This document shows, one piece after another, positions 39,274 through 50,900 of a stretch of DNA of 64,000 nucleotides. Each line of letters begins with the position of its first letter. Within the stretch, counting starts at the first letter, position 1. The notes beneath the pieces were generated by a model. That model searched no databases. It was not told the DNA's origin and was given only the letters and a program-made list of their open reading frames with translations. The position numbers and the translations under genes were made by a program. The stretch is from a virus: the IMG/VR virus record IMGVR_UViG_3300044648_000036, positions 1 through 64,000 of that record, one strand, 5' to 3'.

Positions 39274-42200
39274 AAGATGTGGAACTTGGTCTCCGTATCC
39301 AGGTTCAACCAGTCGTTATAGTTATGGATAAGGGGTAGCACATCCCGCCACTCCTTACTCATCTTACTCTGGTCTTTATAGGCGCCCTTCTGATAGATAG
39401 CGTCTTCTTCTGATTGGAACGGATACTCTACTGTAGACATGATAGCTTCCGAGAAGTTCTTCAGGGTATTACTGATAGCTACCGGGTTCTTTACATACTC
39501 GTACATCTGTTTAACACCCAATACCGGATTAAAAGTAATAACTTCGGTACGTAACCTGTCCGTCTGGAATGACAGGAAGTGTACCAGTCTCTTGATACGA
39601 TATTCATCATCAGGGATACCTTTAGCTAAATTACTGATCAGGGAATAAATGCCGAGTAAGGATATGATAAGTAGTATCTCCGAAAGATCCTGCATCAGGT
39701 TTTTCTTCTGTATGTCACTCATACTACCCCACGCAGAAGTAACCCTTGACCAGTAACCGTCAAAATCACGGAGGGCTGAGAAGAACTTCACCGCTGTAAC
39801 ATATCTACCTTCGTACTCTCCCAGTGTCGCATGATCGTAACCACCGATAAACCGGGCGCGGAGAGCGGGGTAGATGTGTTTATGGAACTGTAATAACAGC
39901 TGTCCTACTGTATACTGCTGGAGCATTACCCGGTCTTCCCAGGCATAGTTACCGTGGATGTGTTTATTTACCTCTTTGATATAGTTGGTGGCATTGAATT
40001 TCTCATCAGAAGACAGCTCAAACCCGTCTTTCAGTTTCAGCTCTCCGGTGTTCGGATTAAACTCGTAGGCATCATAGATAGACACCGACTCACCGGTCTT
40101 TTTATTCTTAATTTGGCGGGACATCAGTACCGCTAACCCTACCTTGCCTTGTACGTTATATTCACCGATCTCCTGACCAAGGTAAACCTTATCCATGAAG
40201 CTGACCCTACCCTGGTCCTCCTGCCACTTGGTTATCATGTGGAAGCTGTCTATCAGGGCCTCTGCCTTACTGCCAGGTTTCCTGTTAGCGTAAGGGCCTT
40301 CTTTAGAGGAACCCAGTTTTTTAGCAAACCCGGGTAACAGTTCCGCGTTAAAGACTCCTTCCGCCCGGAAATAACTCTTACGGGAGAAGTACTTGTTAGC
40401 AGCCATCTCCAGCAGGTTATTCAACCTACCCATCGTGTAGTTGTTCAGGTTACCCTTGATGTTCAGGCCCACACCACGAAGAGACGTGATATTCTGTATC
40501 CTCTTAGCGATAATCTCCATCTGGGAGTGGGTCATAGTCTTATCGTTATAGAAGACCATGCTCAGGTAGGCGTTCAGGCGCTTTACCGTGTTCGGTAACT
40601 TGGTGTTCTTGTTCTTGGGGTCGTAGATATAGGCCGGCTCGTCAGAACCTGCCTTGGTGATCACCTTCCCGGTAGCTGTTTTCTGGTAGTACTTACGGTT
40701 GATTACTGCGTCCTTGAGCGCCATGATCTCCCCCTCTACTGCGGAAAGGTGAAGGAAGTTCTCGGCCATATCGGAGAACGCCAACATCTGTTTGAAGACA
40801 TCCGTCTCCAGCTCAGAGTTCAGGGGTTTGGTGTTCTCCAGTCTTAGCTGCTCATTCAACTTCTTCCTCTCAGCCCTATATTCTTTCTGGCTGATCTTAC
40901 CCTGTGCCTTCTGTTCGGCCAGCTCTTGTATTTTCTTCTGAAGGTTTTCCACCTTTTTCTGATTACGGAGATCCCCCATGTAGAGTTTGGGGATGACCTG
41001 CCGGGCGTTACCGGCCTCATCCGTAACACGGGTAGAGCTAAAAGTCGTCGGGGTAAAGGAGTTGGTTATCCCACGTTTTACTACTGTCCACAGACCCTCG
41101 TTACGGGCTTGCTGTGTGAAGTTGGACTGAAGGGTCATAAGACTTCCCTTTTTCAACCAGCGCTGCGCCGAAGGACCCATCCGGTTCGTATAACCCCCAA
41201 TGATATCCATGTAGGCATTATATATCTCCTTCTGGAGTTTTCCGAGTTCTGAGGTCTGCCCCTGCAGGTCAACGTAACGCTTGTTACGCATGTCCTTACC
41301 CTTGGCTGAAAACTCCCTGATCTCGATATGATCACGGTTCGGGAACCACCCGGTACGACGGGTAACAATACCAATTGGTTCTTTGGTTGTCCAGTCTTTG
41401 GCCATTTCCCAGTACTCCACGTATTCCTGGTATTTACGACGGAAAGAAGTATGTTCTGCCTCCGTGACATCAGGACGTTTTATCCATCTGCCGTTAATAA
41501 ATTCTTCTACTTTACCTCTGGCGTCCTTGTATTCCTGTGTGTACTTATGATACTCGCCATCTTCGTAGGTCTCCCCGTTAGTGGACTCGGCTTCAGTGAA
41601 TTTACGGACACGTTCCTTGATCTTGTATAACTTACGGTTGTACTCAAGGTCTTTTGGATCAGCTGTGTGGATATCTGTTATCTGGATATATTCCATCAGT
41701 TTACCGTCATCGGTCCTTAACGCTGAATACACCTCATCCCGGAGTTTCCAGTAATCCTGGGATATTTTCTGGAGCAGCCTAGTAGGGTTACCCTTGGCAT
41801 CCAGCTCATACATGAAGTTAAAAGAGTCCTTATTCAGTTTACCTGCGAGTTTGGCGTAACGGTTACCTAACTGTTTGATACGTTCCTGTACGCCTTCCCG
41901 GGCCTCCTTACTGGTGAACATGGCCTTCTTGACACGGGTGTCGATAATACCCAGGAGTTTATCACGGGAACCGGCCAGGTCAGACGCCACATACTCGTGG
42001 AACTCTATGTCCTGGGCAGCCTCCATCAGGTCTTCTATCTCCTTAGGGGTAAGATCAGGGTTTTGGTCTGATATCTTCTTGGTGACATACGTCCACGACT
42101 GCCGGGTGATATCATCGTTCAGGTTCTCCAGTGAGTCCAGCAGGTCTTCCAGCATCTTCTTCTGGTCATCGGTAACAAGGCCCCGGATCTTGGCAATACC

Positions 42201-43751
42201 CAGGTAGGAATCATTGAACTTGGCCACCTCATCCAATATATGGTAATACTCCGGGCGGTCGTAGTTCTTCGGGTTATTTATAAACGCTGATATAATATTG
42301 GTCTCTTCCTGCGCGTAACGAATAAACCTGCCATAAGCTGCTAACAGCCCACCCTTTTGTGTACGGAGCTCCGCTATGTCTGAGAGTAGTTCGTGTATCT
42401 TACTGATGGTCTCCTTACGTGGTATCAGGTTAGCCGAGTCTTCTGCCAGTGACTTGAAATAACCCAGACGGTCCTTGAAAATCTTCTCGATGTCATCCAG
42501 TGTGACAGAGAGTTTTTCTACCTGTGACGCTGGTAACTCCGGCTCATCTGCTGTTACCTGTTCTTCCGAGAAAAACGTGCGGCTCTGGTAGTTATTATCC
42601 TTACCCCCGGTTGGTTCTTCAGATATCACTTTGTTGATAAATTCTTCGTTAGCGCTGATCTCATGGATAATAACACCTTCTGTACCGAAGTCCTGTACCA
42701 GCTGCTCTACTTCTTCCCCCATTTTCAAGAGGATGTGGTAAGTCTCCGGCTCTTCAACATCAAGGTATCCCTGTAGCTGTATCAGTTTTGTGTAAACACC
42801 TACCTGTATACCTTGCTTCTGTACACGATTAAGAACGCCACCGATACGGGAACCTTCCTTCACAGGATAAGCTGTGAACGCCTGGTTACTCTTTACCGAG
42901 TTCTTGGATGTCTTAAGGTCAATGACCTTTATCCTCCCTTCAGGGCTGATCTTCACTATATCCATACTGCCGGCCACCCCTGATTTAGGATCACCAAGGG
43001 CTACCTGTGTCAAAAGTACAGAACCATCCTTGGTCAGGTCTTCTACCAGCGCGGTAAAAAAGTCGTAGAACTTCTTACGTAAGGGCTCATTAAGAGCGGG
43101 GACGTCTGGTATCTCTTCCCCTTTTATCACCGCCTGCAGGATACGGTCTATTGCGGTACCTATCTGGCGGGTGTGTTCGTACTGGGGTAATTGCTCCCCC
43201 TTACCTTCGATAGCCGTCGTAACCGAGGTGTATTCATTACCTTCAGAGTCAAAATAGACATGGCTCTCCGGTTCGAGGAATACAGGGTTCTTTGGGTTCA
43301 GTACCAGGTCATCTATGATCTGCTGCTGGACATGATTAGCCTGGCTCTGCTGGTATTTAGTATCTGCCTTCTTCTCTTCAGACAGGATCTCTGATACATT
43401 CTTTGGTAGTAGTTCCTTAGAGAGGATAATATTCCGGAAGATATTAAACCGGGGTTCCCCGTTCTCATCCAACGTCATTTGTTTACGAAAGTCATTAAAG
43501 GAACTGAACTGCTCTTCCCACTCAGGGGTATAGGCCATAGACCACAGCCCTACAGCTATCTCGGGATCTGTCTTTCCCTTTATCGAACCATCCGACAGAC
43601 GTTCCTGTAAGTACGGAACCTGTTCTATGATGTCATCCAGCTTCTGGTTCTTCAGGAACTCAAGGAAATCACTATAGAGTATAGACGGTTGTTGGTTAGG
43701 CGCCAGTACTTTTTCTATCTTATTATCTTTACGGTGGAGTTGACAGGTCAC
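39270..43751 (-). CDS. large multidomain virion protein with PD-(D/E)XK nuclease-like domain
   Basis: The protein has 1493 residues. Residues 160-340 form a PD-(D/E)XK nuclease-like domain: YFDSEGNEYTSVT, GVAGSMDIV with Asp264, then VIDLKTSK with Asp278 and Lys280, and a QxxxY-like IQVGVYTKL. The rest is a long, charged region with coiled-coil-like parts and a hydrophobic stretch near the end (ILLIISLLGIYSLI). In crAss-like phages large proteins like this lie beside the virion RNA polymerase and are thought to be packaged and injected with it. It overlaps the next gene by four bases, so the genes likely form one operon. Confidence 0.75.
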   Translation of the reverse strand: MTCQLHRKDNKIEKVLAPNQQPSILYSDFLEFLKNQKLDDIIEQVPYLQERLSDGSIKGKTDPEIAVGLWSMAYTPEWEEQFSSFNDFRKQMTLDENGEPRFNIFRNIILSKELLPKNVSEILSEEKKADTKYQQSQANHVQQQIIDDLVLNPKNPVFLEPESHVYFDSEGNEYTSVTTAIEGKGEQLPQYEHTRQIGTAIDRILQAVIKGEEIPDVPALNEPLRKKFYDFFTALVEDLTKDGSVLLTQVALGDPKSGVAGSMDIVKISPEGRIKVIDLKTSKNSVKSNQAFTAYPVKEGSRIGGVLNRVQKQGIQVGVYTKLIQLQGYLDVEEPETYHILLKMGEEVEQLVQDFGTEGVIIHEISANEEFINKVISEEPTGGKDNNYQSRTFFSEEQVTADEPELPASQVEKLSVTLDDIEKIFKDRLGYFKSLAEDSANLIPRKETISKIHELLSDIAELRTQKGGLLAAYGRFIRYAQEETNIISAFINNPKNYDRPEYYHILDEVAKFNDSYLGIAKIRGLVTDDQKKMLEDLLDSLENLNDDITRQSWTYVTKKISDQNPDLTPKEIEDLMEAAQDIEFHEYVASDLAGSRDKLLGIIDTRVKKAMFTSKEAREGVQERIKQLGNRYAKLAGKLNKDSFNFMYELDAKGNPTRLLQKISQDYWKLRDEVYSALRTDDGKLMEYIQITDIHTADPKDLEYNRKLYKIKERVRKFTEAESTNGETYEDGEYHKYTQEYKDARGKVEEFINGRWIKRPDVTEAEHTSFRRKYQEYVEYWEMAKDWTTKEPIGIVTRRTGWFPNRDHIEIREFSAKGKDMRNKRYVDLQGQTSELGKLQKEIYNAYMDIIGGYTNRMGPSAQRWLKKGSLMTLQSNFTQQARNEGLWTVVKRGITNSFTPTTFSSTRVTDEAGNARQVIPKLYMGDLRNQKKVENLQKKIQELAEQKAQGKISQKEYRAERKKLNEQLRLENTKPLNSELETDVFKQMLAFSDMAENFLHLSAVEGEIMALKDAVINRKYYQKTATGKVITKAGSDEPAYIYDPKNKNTKLPNTVKRLNAYLSMVFYNDKTMTHSQMEIIAKRIQNITSLRGVGLNIKGNLNNYTMGRLNNLLEMAANKYFSRKSYFRAEGVFNAELLPGFAKKLGSSKEGPYANRKPGSKAEALIDSFHMITKWQEDQGRVSFMDKVYLGQEIGEYNVQGKVGLAVLMSRQIKNKKTGESVSIYDAYEFNPNTGELKLKDGFELSSDEKFNATNYIKEVNKHIHGNYAWEDRVMLQQYTVGQLLLQFHKHIYPALRARFIGGYDHATLGEYEGRYVTAVKFFSALRDFDGYWSRVTSAWGSMSDIQKKNLMQDLSEILLIISLLGIYSLISNLAKGIPDDEYRIKRLVHFLSFQTDRLRTEVITFNPVLGVKQMYEYVKNPVAISNTLKNFSEAIMSTVEYPFQSEEDAIYQKGAYKDQSKMSKEWRDVLPLIHNYNDWLNLDTETKFHIF

Positions 43752-44902
43752 GCGCAGGTGTTATTTAAAGGGTTATTAGTAGTAAATGTGAAGGTTGGTG
43801 AATCTTCTGACTGATAGTAAAGAGTACCCGGACGAGCTTCATCAGGTGTGGTCGTACCTTCTTCTGTTAGTGTCTTGATCCTATCAATGACCCTTGCAGC
43901 TAACCTATCCGGTTTACTCTTAAAGACATCAACCAGAAACTTCATGAGCTTTCCCAGGAACGTCCGGGAAGAAGTAGGTTTCCTGTCTTTAGTGCCGGCG
44001 CGTAACTCGTTCTCGGTGAACGTCCCGAATATGTCCTGCTGGATCATCATTCGGATATACTCATCCACTATAGTCTCAGGGTTGTCGTTATGACTTCTGT
44101 AAATACTTTTGATATAACGGATCTCATCACGGCTGAGTTCTTTATAGATCTGGTCCATCTCCTCACTGGTAACAAGAGATAAAGCAGCCAGGTGGATAAG
44201 CTCTTCACTCAGTATGATCTCAACCCCCTTGATAAAATCTTCAGCAGACTCAAACCGGTACAAGGACGGCATAAAAATCTGATGGATATTAATAAAGAGG
44301 TTCCTCTCGGTTACGTAAACACCCGGTTTATTATGAGCATTCTCTATTCTAATATAGTTCCTACCAACCATCCCTCTCTGTTCGAGAGCTGCTGCCAGTC
44401 TTCCCACGAAGTTATCCCCCTGCTCTGTAAGCCGGGAAGCAATAAAACATCCGATAGCGAACCGAGACTCAAACTGGTCACGGTCAGGGGAGTTGTAAAG
44501 TTCCTCAAGTGTTCTTCCCAGAACTTCTTCGAGACGGGAACTATCCGGTGAACCGCTAAATCGTTCAGTAATAGCCTGGTTCCTCTCCCGCTCGTCTTCG
44601 GGGAGGGCAATTCGTGTATTACCAGAAGTTCCGGAAAGGAGTAGAAACTTAGAATCTTTTGATAGTTCCGAGAGCACTCCTCCTGCTGTTCTGTTATAAG
44701 TTTGTCGAGTTCGTTCATCTACTTCGAAGTTAATGTTTTTAATCTTACCTGAGTCAGAGAAGTCTGAGGCCAATTTACCTTGGCGATAACGAGAAGGATC
44801 AGGTATATCCCCCTTTATCAGGAACTCCCGGTACGCCTCAGTGAGGCCAATCTTATTTACTAACTCAGACCACCACGGGTTTGACACGTTAGGACACTTC
44901 AT
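43748..44902 (-). CDS. zincin-like virion-associated protein with degenerate HExxH
   Basis: The protein has 384 residues. It starts MKCPNVSNPWWSELVNKIG, an opening that resembles other crAss virion-associated proteins. The middle contains IILSEELIHLAAL: the position of HExxH is EELIH, so the first His of a zinc protease is replaced by Glu. A helical region and a Thr-rich end follow. It could be a non-catalytic relative of the zincin in the adjacent giant protein. It lies between that protein and the 1493-residue protein. Confidence 0.5.
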   Translation of the reverse strand: MKCPNVSNPWWSELVNKIGLTEAYREFLIKGDIPDPSRYRQGKLASDFSDSGKIKNINFEVDERTRQTYNRTAGGVLSELSKDSKFLLLSGTSGNTRIALPEDERERNQAITERFSGSPDSSRLEEVLGRTLEELYNSPDRDQFESRFAIGCFIASRLTEQGDNFVGRLAAALEQRGMVGRNYIRIENAHNKPGVYVTERNLFINIHQIFMPSLYRFESAEDFIKGVEIILSEELIHLAALSLVTSEEMDQIYKELSRDEIRYIKSIYRSHNDNPETIVDEYIRMMIQQDIFGTFTENELRAGTKDRKPTSSRTFLGKLMKFLVDVFKSKPDRLAARVIDRIKTLTEEGTTTPDEARPGTLYYQSEDSPTFTFTTNNPLNNTCA

Positions 44903-44916
44903 TATACGATAGGGGT

Positions 44917-47900
44917 TTATTTAGTTAGTCCGCAAGCCCTTAACCCGTCCTGTACTTCTTTATCAGACGGGACAGCCGGTTGGTTACCTAAGTTACCTTT
45001 TTTATTAAAATATTCCAAGACCTCGGATGGTAACATCGGTTTTCCCATGAGATCTGAATGGGCCGGATCTACCTGGATGTTTTTACCATCCCTCATGTAG
45101 AACCATCCTATTCCGAAGGTGTAGGTACTTACGACATCATAATTATTCTTGAGTTCGGATACCGGGTTTTGCTGAGAACTATATTCAGCTGCCTCCAGTT
45201 CATACATTTTGGAGTCACCGAGGAAAGAAGGGCTATCCAGCTCACCAATGTTATTATCAACCCCACGTTTTATCAATAGCTGGGAAGTTGTAGGAAGTTC
45301 ACCGAACATCCGGCCAAGACGCCACTGTTTGTTACTCCCTTCCGGCTCAAACCTTTTGTAGACCGCCCTGACACCACGAGCCATAACCTCACCGAGCTGG
45401 ATAAAAGAGTGTGGGTCACTCAACCCCTCGTTCTCCTTACCTTCAAGGGATTCGAGGATATAATACTCATGACGACTAAAGGGTCCACCACCTGCCTTCA
45501 TTTTGAAGACATAGGGAAACAGTACTTCTGTCTTACCGCGTTCTATCATCTGGAATTCAGGATTATCCTCAACAACCCTAGCCTCGGTACGGTAGAACCC
45601 GAACCCTCTAGCTTCGATCATCTGTTTATTCCTGACCAGCATATGGTTCTCTTCAGAACTGAACTTTGAAGGACTGTACTTCTTACGGATACCACCGAAC
45701 AGATCTATTGTTATGGTATTTCCGGTACCACCCTCACCTTCGACCTTGAACGACTCGGCAGCTGTATATTCATCTACAACCTTAATACCGGTAGCTGTAA
45801 ACTTAGGTGTGCCGTTCTTACGGAACATAATGTCAAAACTCGAACCTGAGTTCGTCATATAGTAGGTCATAAACTCATTGAAGAGCTCCGCCTGCCCGAT
45901 ACCAAACACATTTTCATAATCTTCGTCGGACCTACGGGTCTTCATCAGGTCATTAGCCAACCCTGTAGCACTCAACAGGTCACGGAACATAAAGGTTGGG
46001 ATGAACTTTATAAAGCTGCCGGAACGGTACATACCACCGTCTTTTACTAATAAGTAGTGGAACAGGGCTGTAGCTACTTCTCTGCCGGAGAACTTATTAC
46101 CGTTCTTGTCGGTAAACTTCTCCCTGGTTTGGTAGAGGTCCGTAAAGCTGTCCTGTAATTTGTTTACCTGATACTCGGATAGTTTGGCCCAGGTGTTCGT
46201 ATCCAGTTTCGTGATCCCGTCCCTGTTGATCCTGGACGGGACAATCTCCCCGGTCACCGTGGTTTCACTGGTCGGGATAAGATGTAAGAAGTTATTTACA
46301 AGATAGTTACTCTTCTTTCCTGTCAACCCGGACCTCACCATGTTCACAATGTCTGCTATATGGTTGTAGCCTGTGTCAGCCGTATCATATATAAGACGGT
46401 TATCCAGGCTGTTCAACGCGGAGATCCGACCTTTATCCTTCAGCATCTGTTGATAGGCCTTGATACCAAGGTAGGAAACAAGGTTATCCCTGAGGGTAGA
46501 CTCAAAGCGCTCCTTGTTGAATCTGTCCGGCTCACTCAGGTTAGCCTTCACGATACCCTTGATGCGGTTAAACACGTCGGTCTTCTCAAGGAACATACTC
46601 TTCTCGAGTTCTTCCAGCTGGCCTAGTATCTGTATGTAGGCACTCATGAACAGATGATGAGGCAACTCCGGGTCTCTGCCAGTCAATACCTGCCTGAGGT
46701 CAAACGGTACAGGGGCCTTAGAGAACTCTTCGTTAGTCATCATTAACCCGAGCTCTGTTATATTATCTTTTATCTTATCAACATCTTCGAATGATGTACC
46801 CAGCCCTTTAGTAAGTTTCAGTACCTGCGCCACCTTATTATAGTAGATCGTCTGTTTAACGACACCTTCGAATGTCTTCAGAGCAGCATACTCAGATAAC
46901 TCGGAGGGGCTTTTCAGGTTCTCTATCAGGAGATCATCCGTAATATTCGGTATATCTTCTTCAGGCACCTCACTAAACCGGGACCTGAGTTCCGTGAACA
47001 CGGCCTCCGCCTTCACCTTCTTCTCATCTGAACGGGTCACCGCTGATTTATTCAGCAGCGTCTTGGCAAAATACTCCTGTACTATGGGTTGGCGTATTAA
47101 CAACAGCGCGGTTTTTAGGGGAACACCCTGGGCGATCATGTTCGCCACATAACCGGTGGCACTGATATTCAACCCCAGCAGGGCGGCCAGGCGTTCCTTG
47201 GCGTTATCTGTCATTACTGATACAAGGTCAGATATCTGTTTGTTGATACGCTCCCCGTCAAACATACCGGTCTCAGGGTTGTAGGAGTGATAATTCGTGT
47301 AACCGGCACCTATTACCCGGTCACCCATCCGGAACTTGAAGAACGGCACTTCCGCACCCTGATCGTTAATATAAGAGTCACGGATTTCCACCCCATAAGT
47401 ACTCAGCAGGGAGTAGGTAAGCATGGCGTTTACAGCCGGACCGATGTTAGTGGCCCCTTCCTTGTTATTCTTGAAGGCATAATACTTACCCAGAAGTGAG
47501 TTGACATCCGAGGTAGCCTCTGTAAAGTACTTCTCGGCCGGCGTACCTTTGAATATCTCCTGGAACTCTTTCAGTATATCCTTGAAGCTGTCGATACCTG
47601 CCGTCTGGAATGCGATCGGTTTATTTCCCGTTACCATGTGACTGTTACCCAACAGGGCTATCTTCTGCTGTAATATCCTGTTATTCAGTACACCGTTATT
47701 GAGTTCCTTGTTAAGGGTAGCCTCCCTGTATTCTTCAGAAGAATCAGGAAGACCCATCTCCCTTAGCGCCTGAGCCTCTAACATCACATTAAGGTCGTGT
47801 ACTAATTCGTTAGCCTCAGTAACTTCTTCTGATAATTCTACCTGTGCCTGCTTAAGATCACGTGCAGACCACTTGAATAAAGAGTCGTACTTACCGTCAT

Positions 47901-50900
47901 CATTGGTTATCCATTTAAGATCTTCCAGTTGGGTACGTAATTCAGACTTTTTGTCAAGAAGAGACCTGAGATTTTCCTGCGCCTCCTTGTAGTGAGGGTC
48001 TGTTTTTTTAAGGATGTTGATAATATCAGAGTATCTTCTGTTATTCTTCTTCAGCCATACTTTATACTCGTCGAACTTCTCCTGTGGAGTAACAGCTGAC
48101 CCGAACGGTTGTAGCTTACCACCCTTCTTATAGAAGACCTCGGGCCAGTGGATATATAGCTTATCTATATCGAAGTCAGCTCCGGATATCTCAATCAGTT
48201 CATGTGGGAATACCGCGGACGAACCGTAGTACTCAGGTATGAAGTCCACCAGCTTCAGGTTAACGAAGGAGTGTTTATCCTGTGACGGGATACGCACACC
48301 AAACATCTTGGTCAGGAACTCCGGTATCTTCTCCTCAGGTAAGAGTTTCAATAGGTCTTCATACATCGGCGGCATCATGAACTCGGTATAATATCCTGTG
48401 ATATTACCCCGCTCGTCATACTCAGTTACGTTATGTCTCAGGTCATCTATAAAGAAATCCCCCTCCTCAATCGGTTCTTCAAACACCCGGTCGTAAGGAT
48501 TATTGTACTTCTTGGCAGACTTGTAGTATTCCGGATTCTTGGACAGGTATTTCTCCTGTTCACTCCTGCGAACGATCCTGCTCCTTAACGGCCGGCCGGA
48601 ACTATCCCTCTCGGAAGTGAGCGCCTGGCGTACAACCCTTGTACCGTAATTACTTACCAGCGCCACGGAAGTACCGGGCACCTTCTCACTCATCACCCCT
48701 TTCGAGAAATAGGCCAGGAATAACTGGGTATATTTCTTCAGGGTGATCGGGTTGTTCAGGTTGTATAACGGCTGACCGTCCTTTACCTCAAACAGCTCTA
48801 TCAGCTGGTTATCTGCACCAGACGCTTTCAGGGTCTCAACAGCACGTTCCTGGAACGCAGCCAGTTTAGGGGTAACACTACCTGACCGGATAGAAGTACC
48901 CAGTTCCGTCATAGCCTGGTCGATATCAAAGATGTCGTTCCTGGCCTGGTAGAAGTTGTTACTTACCCTGTTAGATGTATCTGAAAGATACATCTCCCGT
49001 ATACGCCCCACAGTCCACGGGTTACCATCACCATCAGTCTCTACCCCCATGAAGTTAACAAGGGTATCATCTGCCTGCTCAGACATGATGACGTGCTTGG
49101 CCTGTGTGGGATCGGTTATCTTTACCTTGTTAGACGGGTTCTCCAGCTGTAACCTCATATACCGGGCCGGCCTGCTCATAAAGTAACGGGACACATCCCC
49201 GTTCTTCAGGTGGGCGGCAGAGTCGGCAGCGTTCCTCTTTATAGCCTTGGCAGTAGTCAGGTCCCCAACGAACGATATCTGTTCCGGATTCTCTGCTTCC
49301 GCCTTATCCATAGCCTCCCTCAGGTCATGGAGTTCCTCCATACCCGGGCGGGAGTGCCACCTGCCTTCTTTATCTTTAAATGATGTATACTGCTTGGACA
49401 GGAAGAACACCGACATCTTGTCATAATCTACCCCGTCATAATACACCAGCTTCTGAGAGTTTAGCATCCTTCCTTCTGCTATTAATCCCGACTTACCGAA
49501 TATCTCCCGGTCTTGGGGGTTGAGGGGGGTACCGGCTTCCATCTTGTCAAGCACCTTAGCAAGGGTTGGGGTGAGTTTACCCAAGGCGAACGCAGTATAC
49601 CGGGCAGCCTTTATAGAACCGTACATCTGTCCGTCCGCTATCTTACCGTCTTCTTTACCATACGTAGCCTTGAACTTCTGGCTCTTGATGTGTGCTACCT
49701 GGATGCTCACGTTCTTATGGTGGATACCCAGTGATGGCGCTGTAAAAATACTTTCGATAGAAGGGCCCGAACCGTTGGCGCCCTTGGCCCTCTTAACAGC
49801 GTCCACGGCATCTTTCAGGGAACGGGACTCATCCCCCAGTAACAGCTGGTTCATGGCCAGTGTATTCAGGTAGTCGTTCAGGAATATCTGAGCTACATTA
49901 TGCTCTATATCCCCCTCGATCATATTCAGACCGTAGTCTTTATCTTCGTTCCCGAAACCCTTCTCGATAAAACCACCTAAAAGGTTATTCTGGTAGGAAC
50001 CATCTTCGTTCTTCGTTATAATCTTACCATCTTGTAGTTCCTGTAAAAACCCGTCAACCTGGCTTCTGAAGTAGGTACGCAGTTGTTTTAATACAGTATT
50101 CTTATCTAGCTTATACTCGGGATCGGCAGCAGATGACTCTATTTCAGCAGCCAGCTCACCGAGGGCAGCCCTCATCTGGTAAAAACGCTCACCGCGACCG
50201 GGGACCTTCTGGCCATCCTTCGTCTCGTAATGATAACCTTCGATATAACCTTCAGGGTATACAGCGGTCTCATTCTGTTCCTTTACCCTGCGGATACGGT
50301 CAAACTCCCTTACCACCTCGTTATACAAGAGGTTCAGGGTGTCTTCGGTTATTTTCAGCTTACCGTTTACTTTAGATACGGTACGGATAACCGGTAACTT
50401 AACAAGATCCCCGGTAGAAGAGGCTTCCAGTACCCGGATAAGGTGCCGGGCCGTCCAGAATGTTTCATCAGCGATCTTTATCTTTTTGTCAGACTCCAGC
50501 CCCTGGTAGAGGTTCATCGTATAGATGAGGAACTCCCTGGGGCCGAAACTACCATAAGACACCCCGTCGATCTGGTTGACTTCCAGTAGCTTATTCACTC
50601 CGCCATCATCATCTATTTTCTCGACCTTCAGACCATCCGCCCGCACCACATTAAAACCGCCAGTAGCCTGTACCTTGTGCAGGTTGTCTAGTAAGATATT
50701 ATTCTTCAGGAACGGGTCCTCTTTCAGTTTATCTATCTCTGAAGACTCGTTAAAGTCTGTTATCCGGTCAAGGTGGTAGGAGGCGTTCTGGAAATCCCAG
50801 ACAAGCTCTCCTTCCGCGTTCTTCCACGAGGTACCCTGTACGGTATCGTCGAACAGAGCATTACCGTTGGCCATATTCAGGAACCGGGTATAAGAACCGG

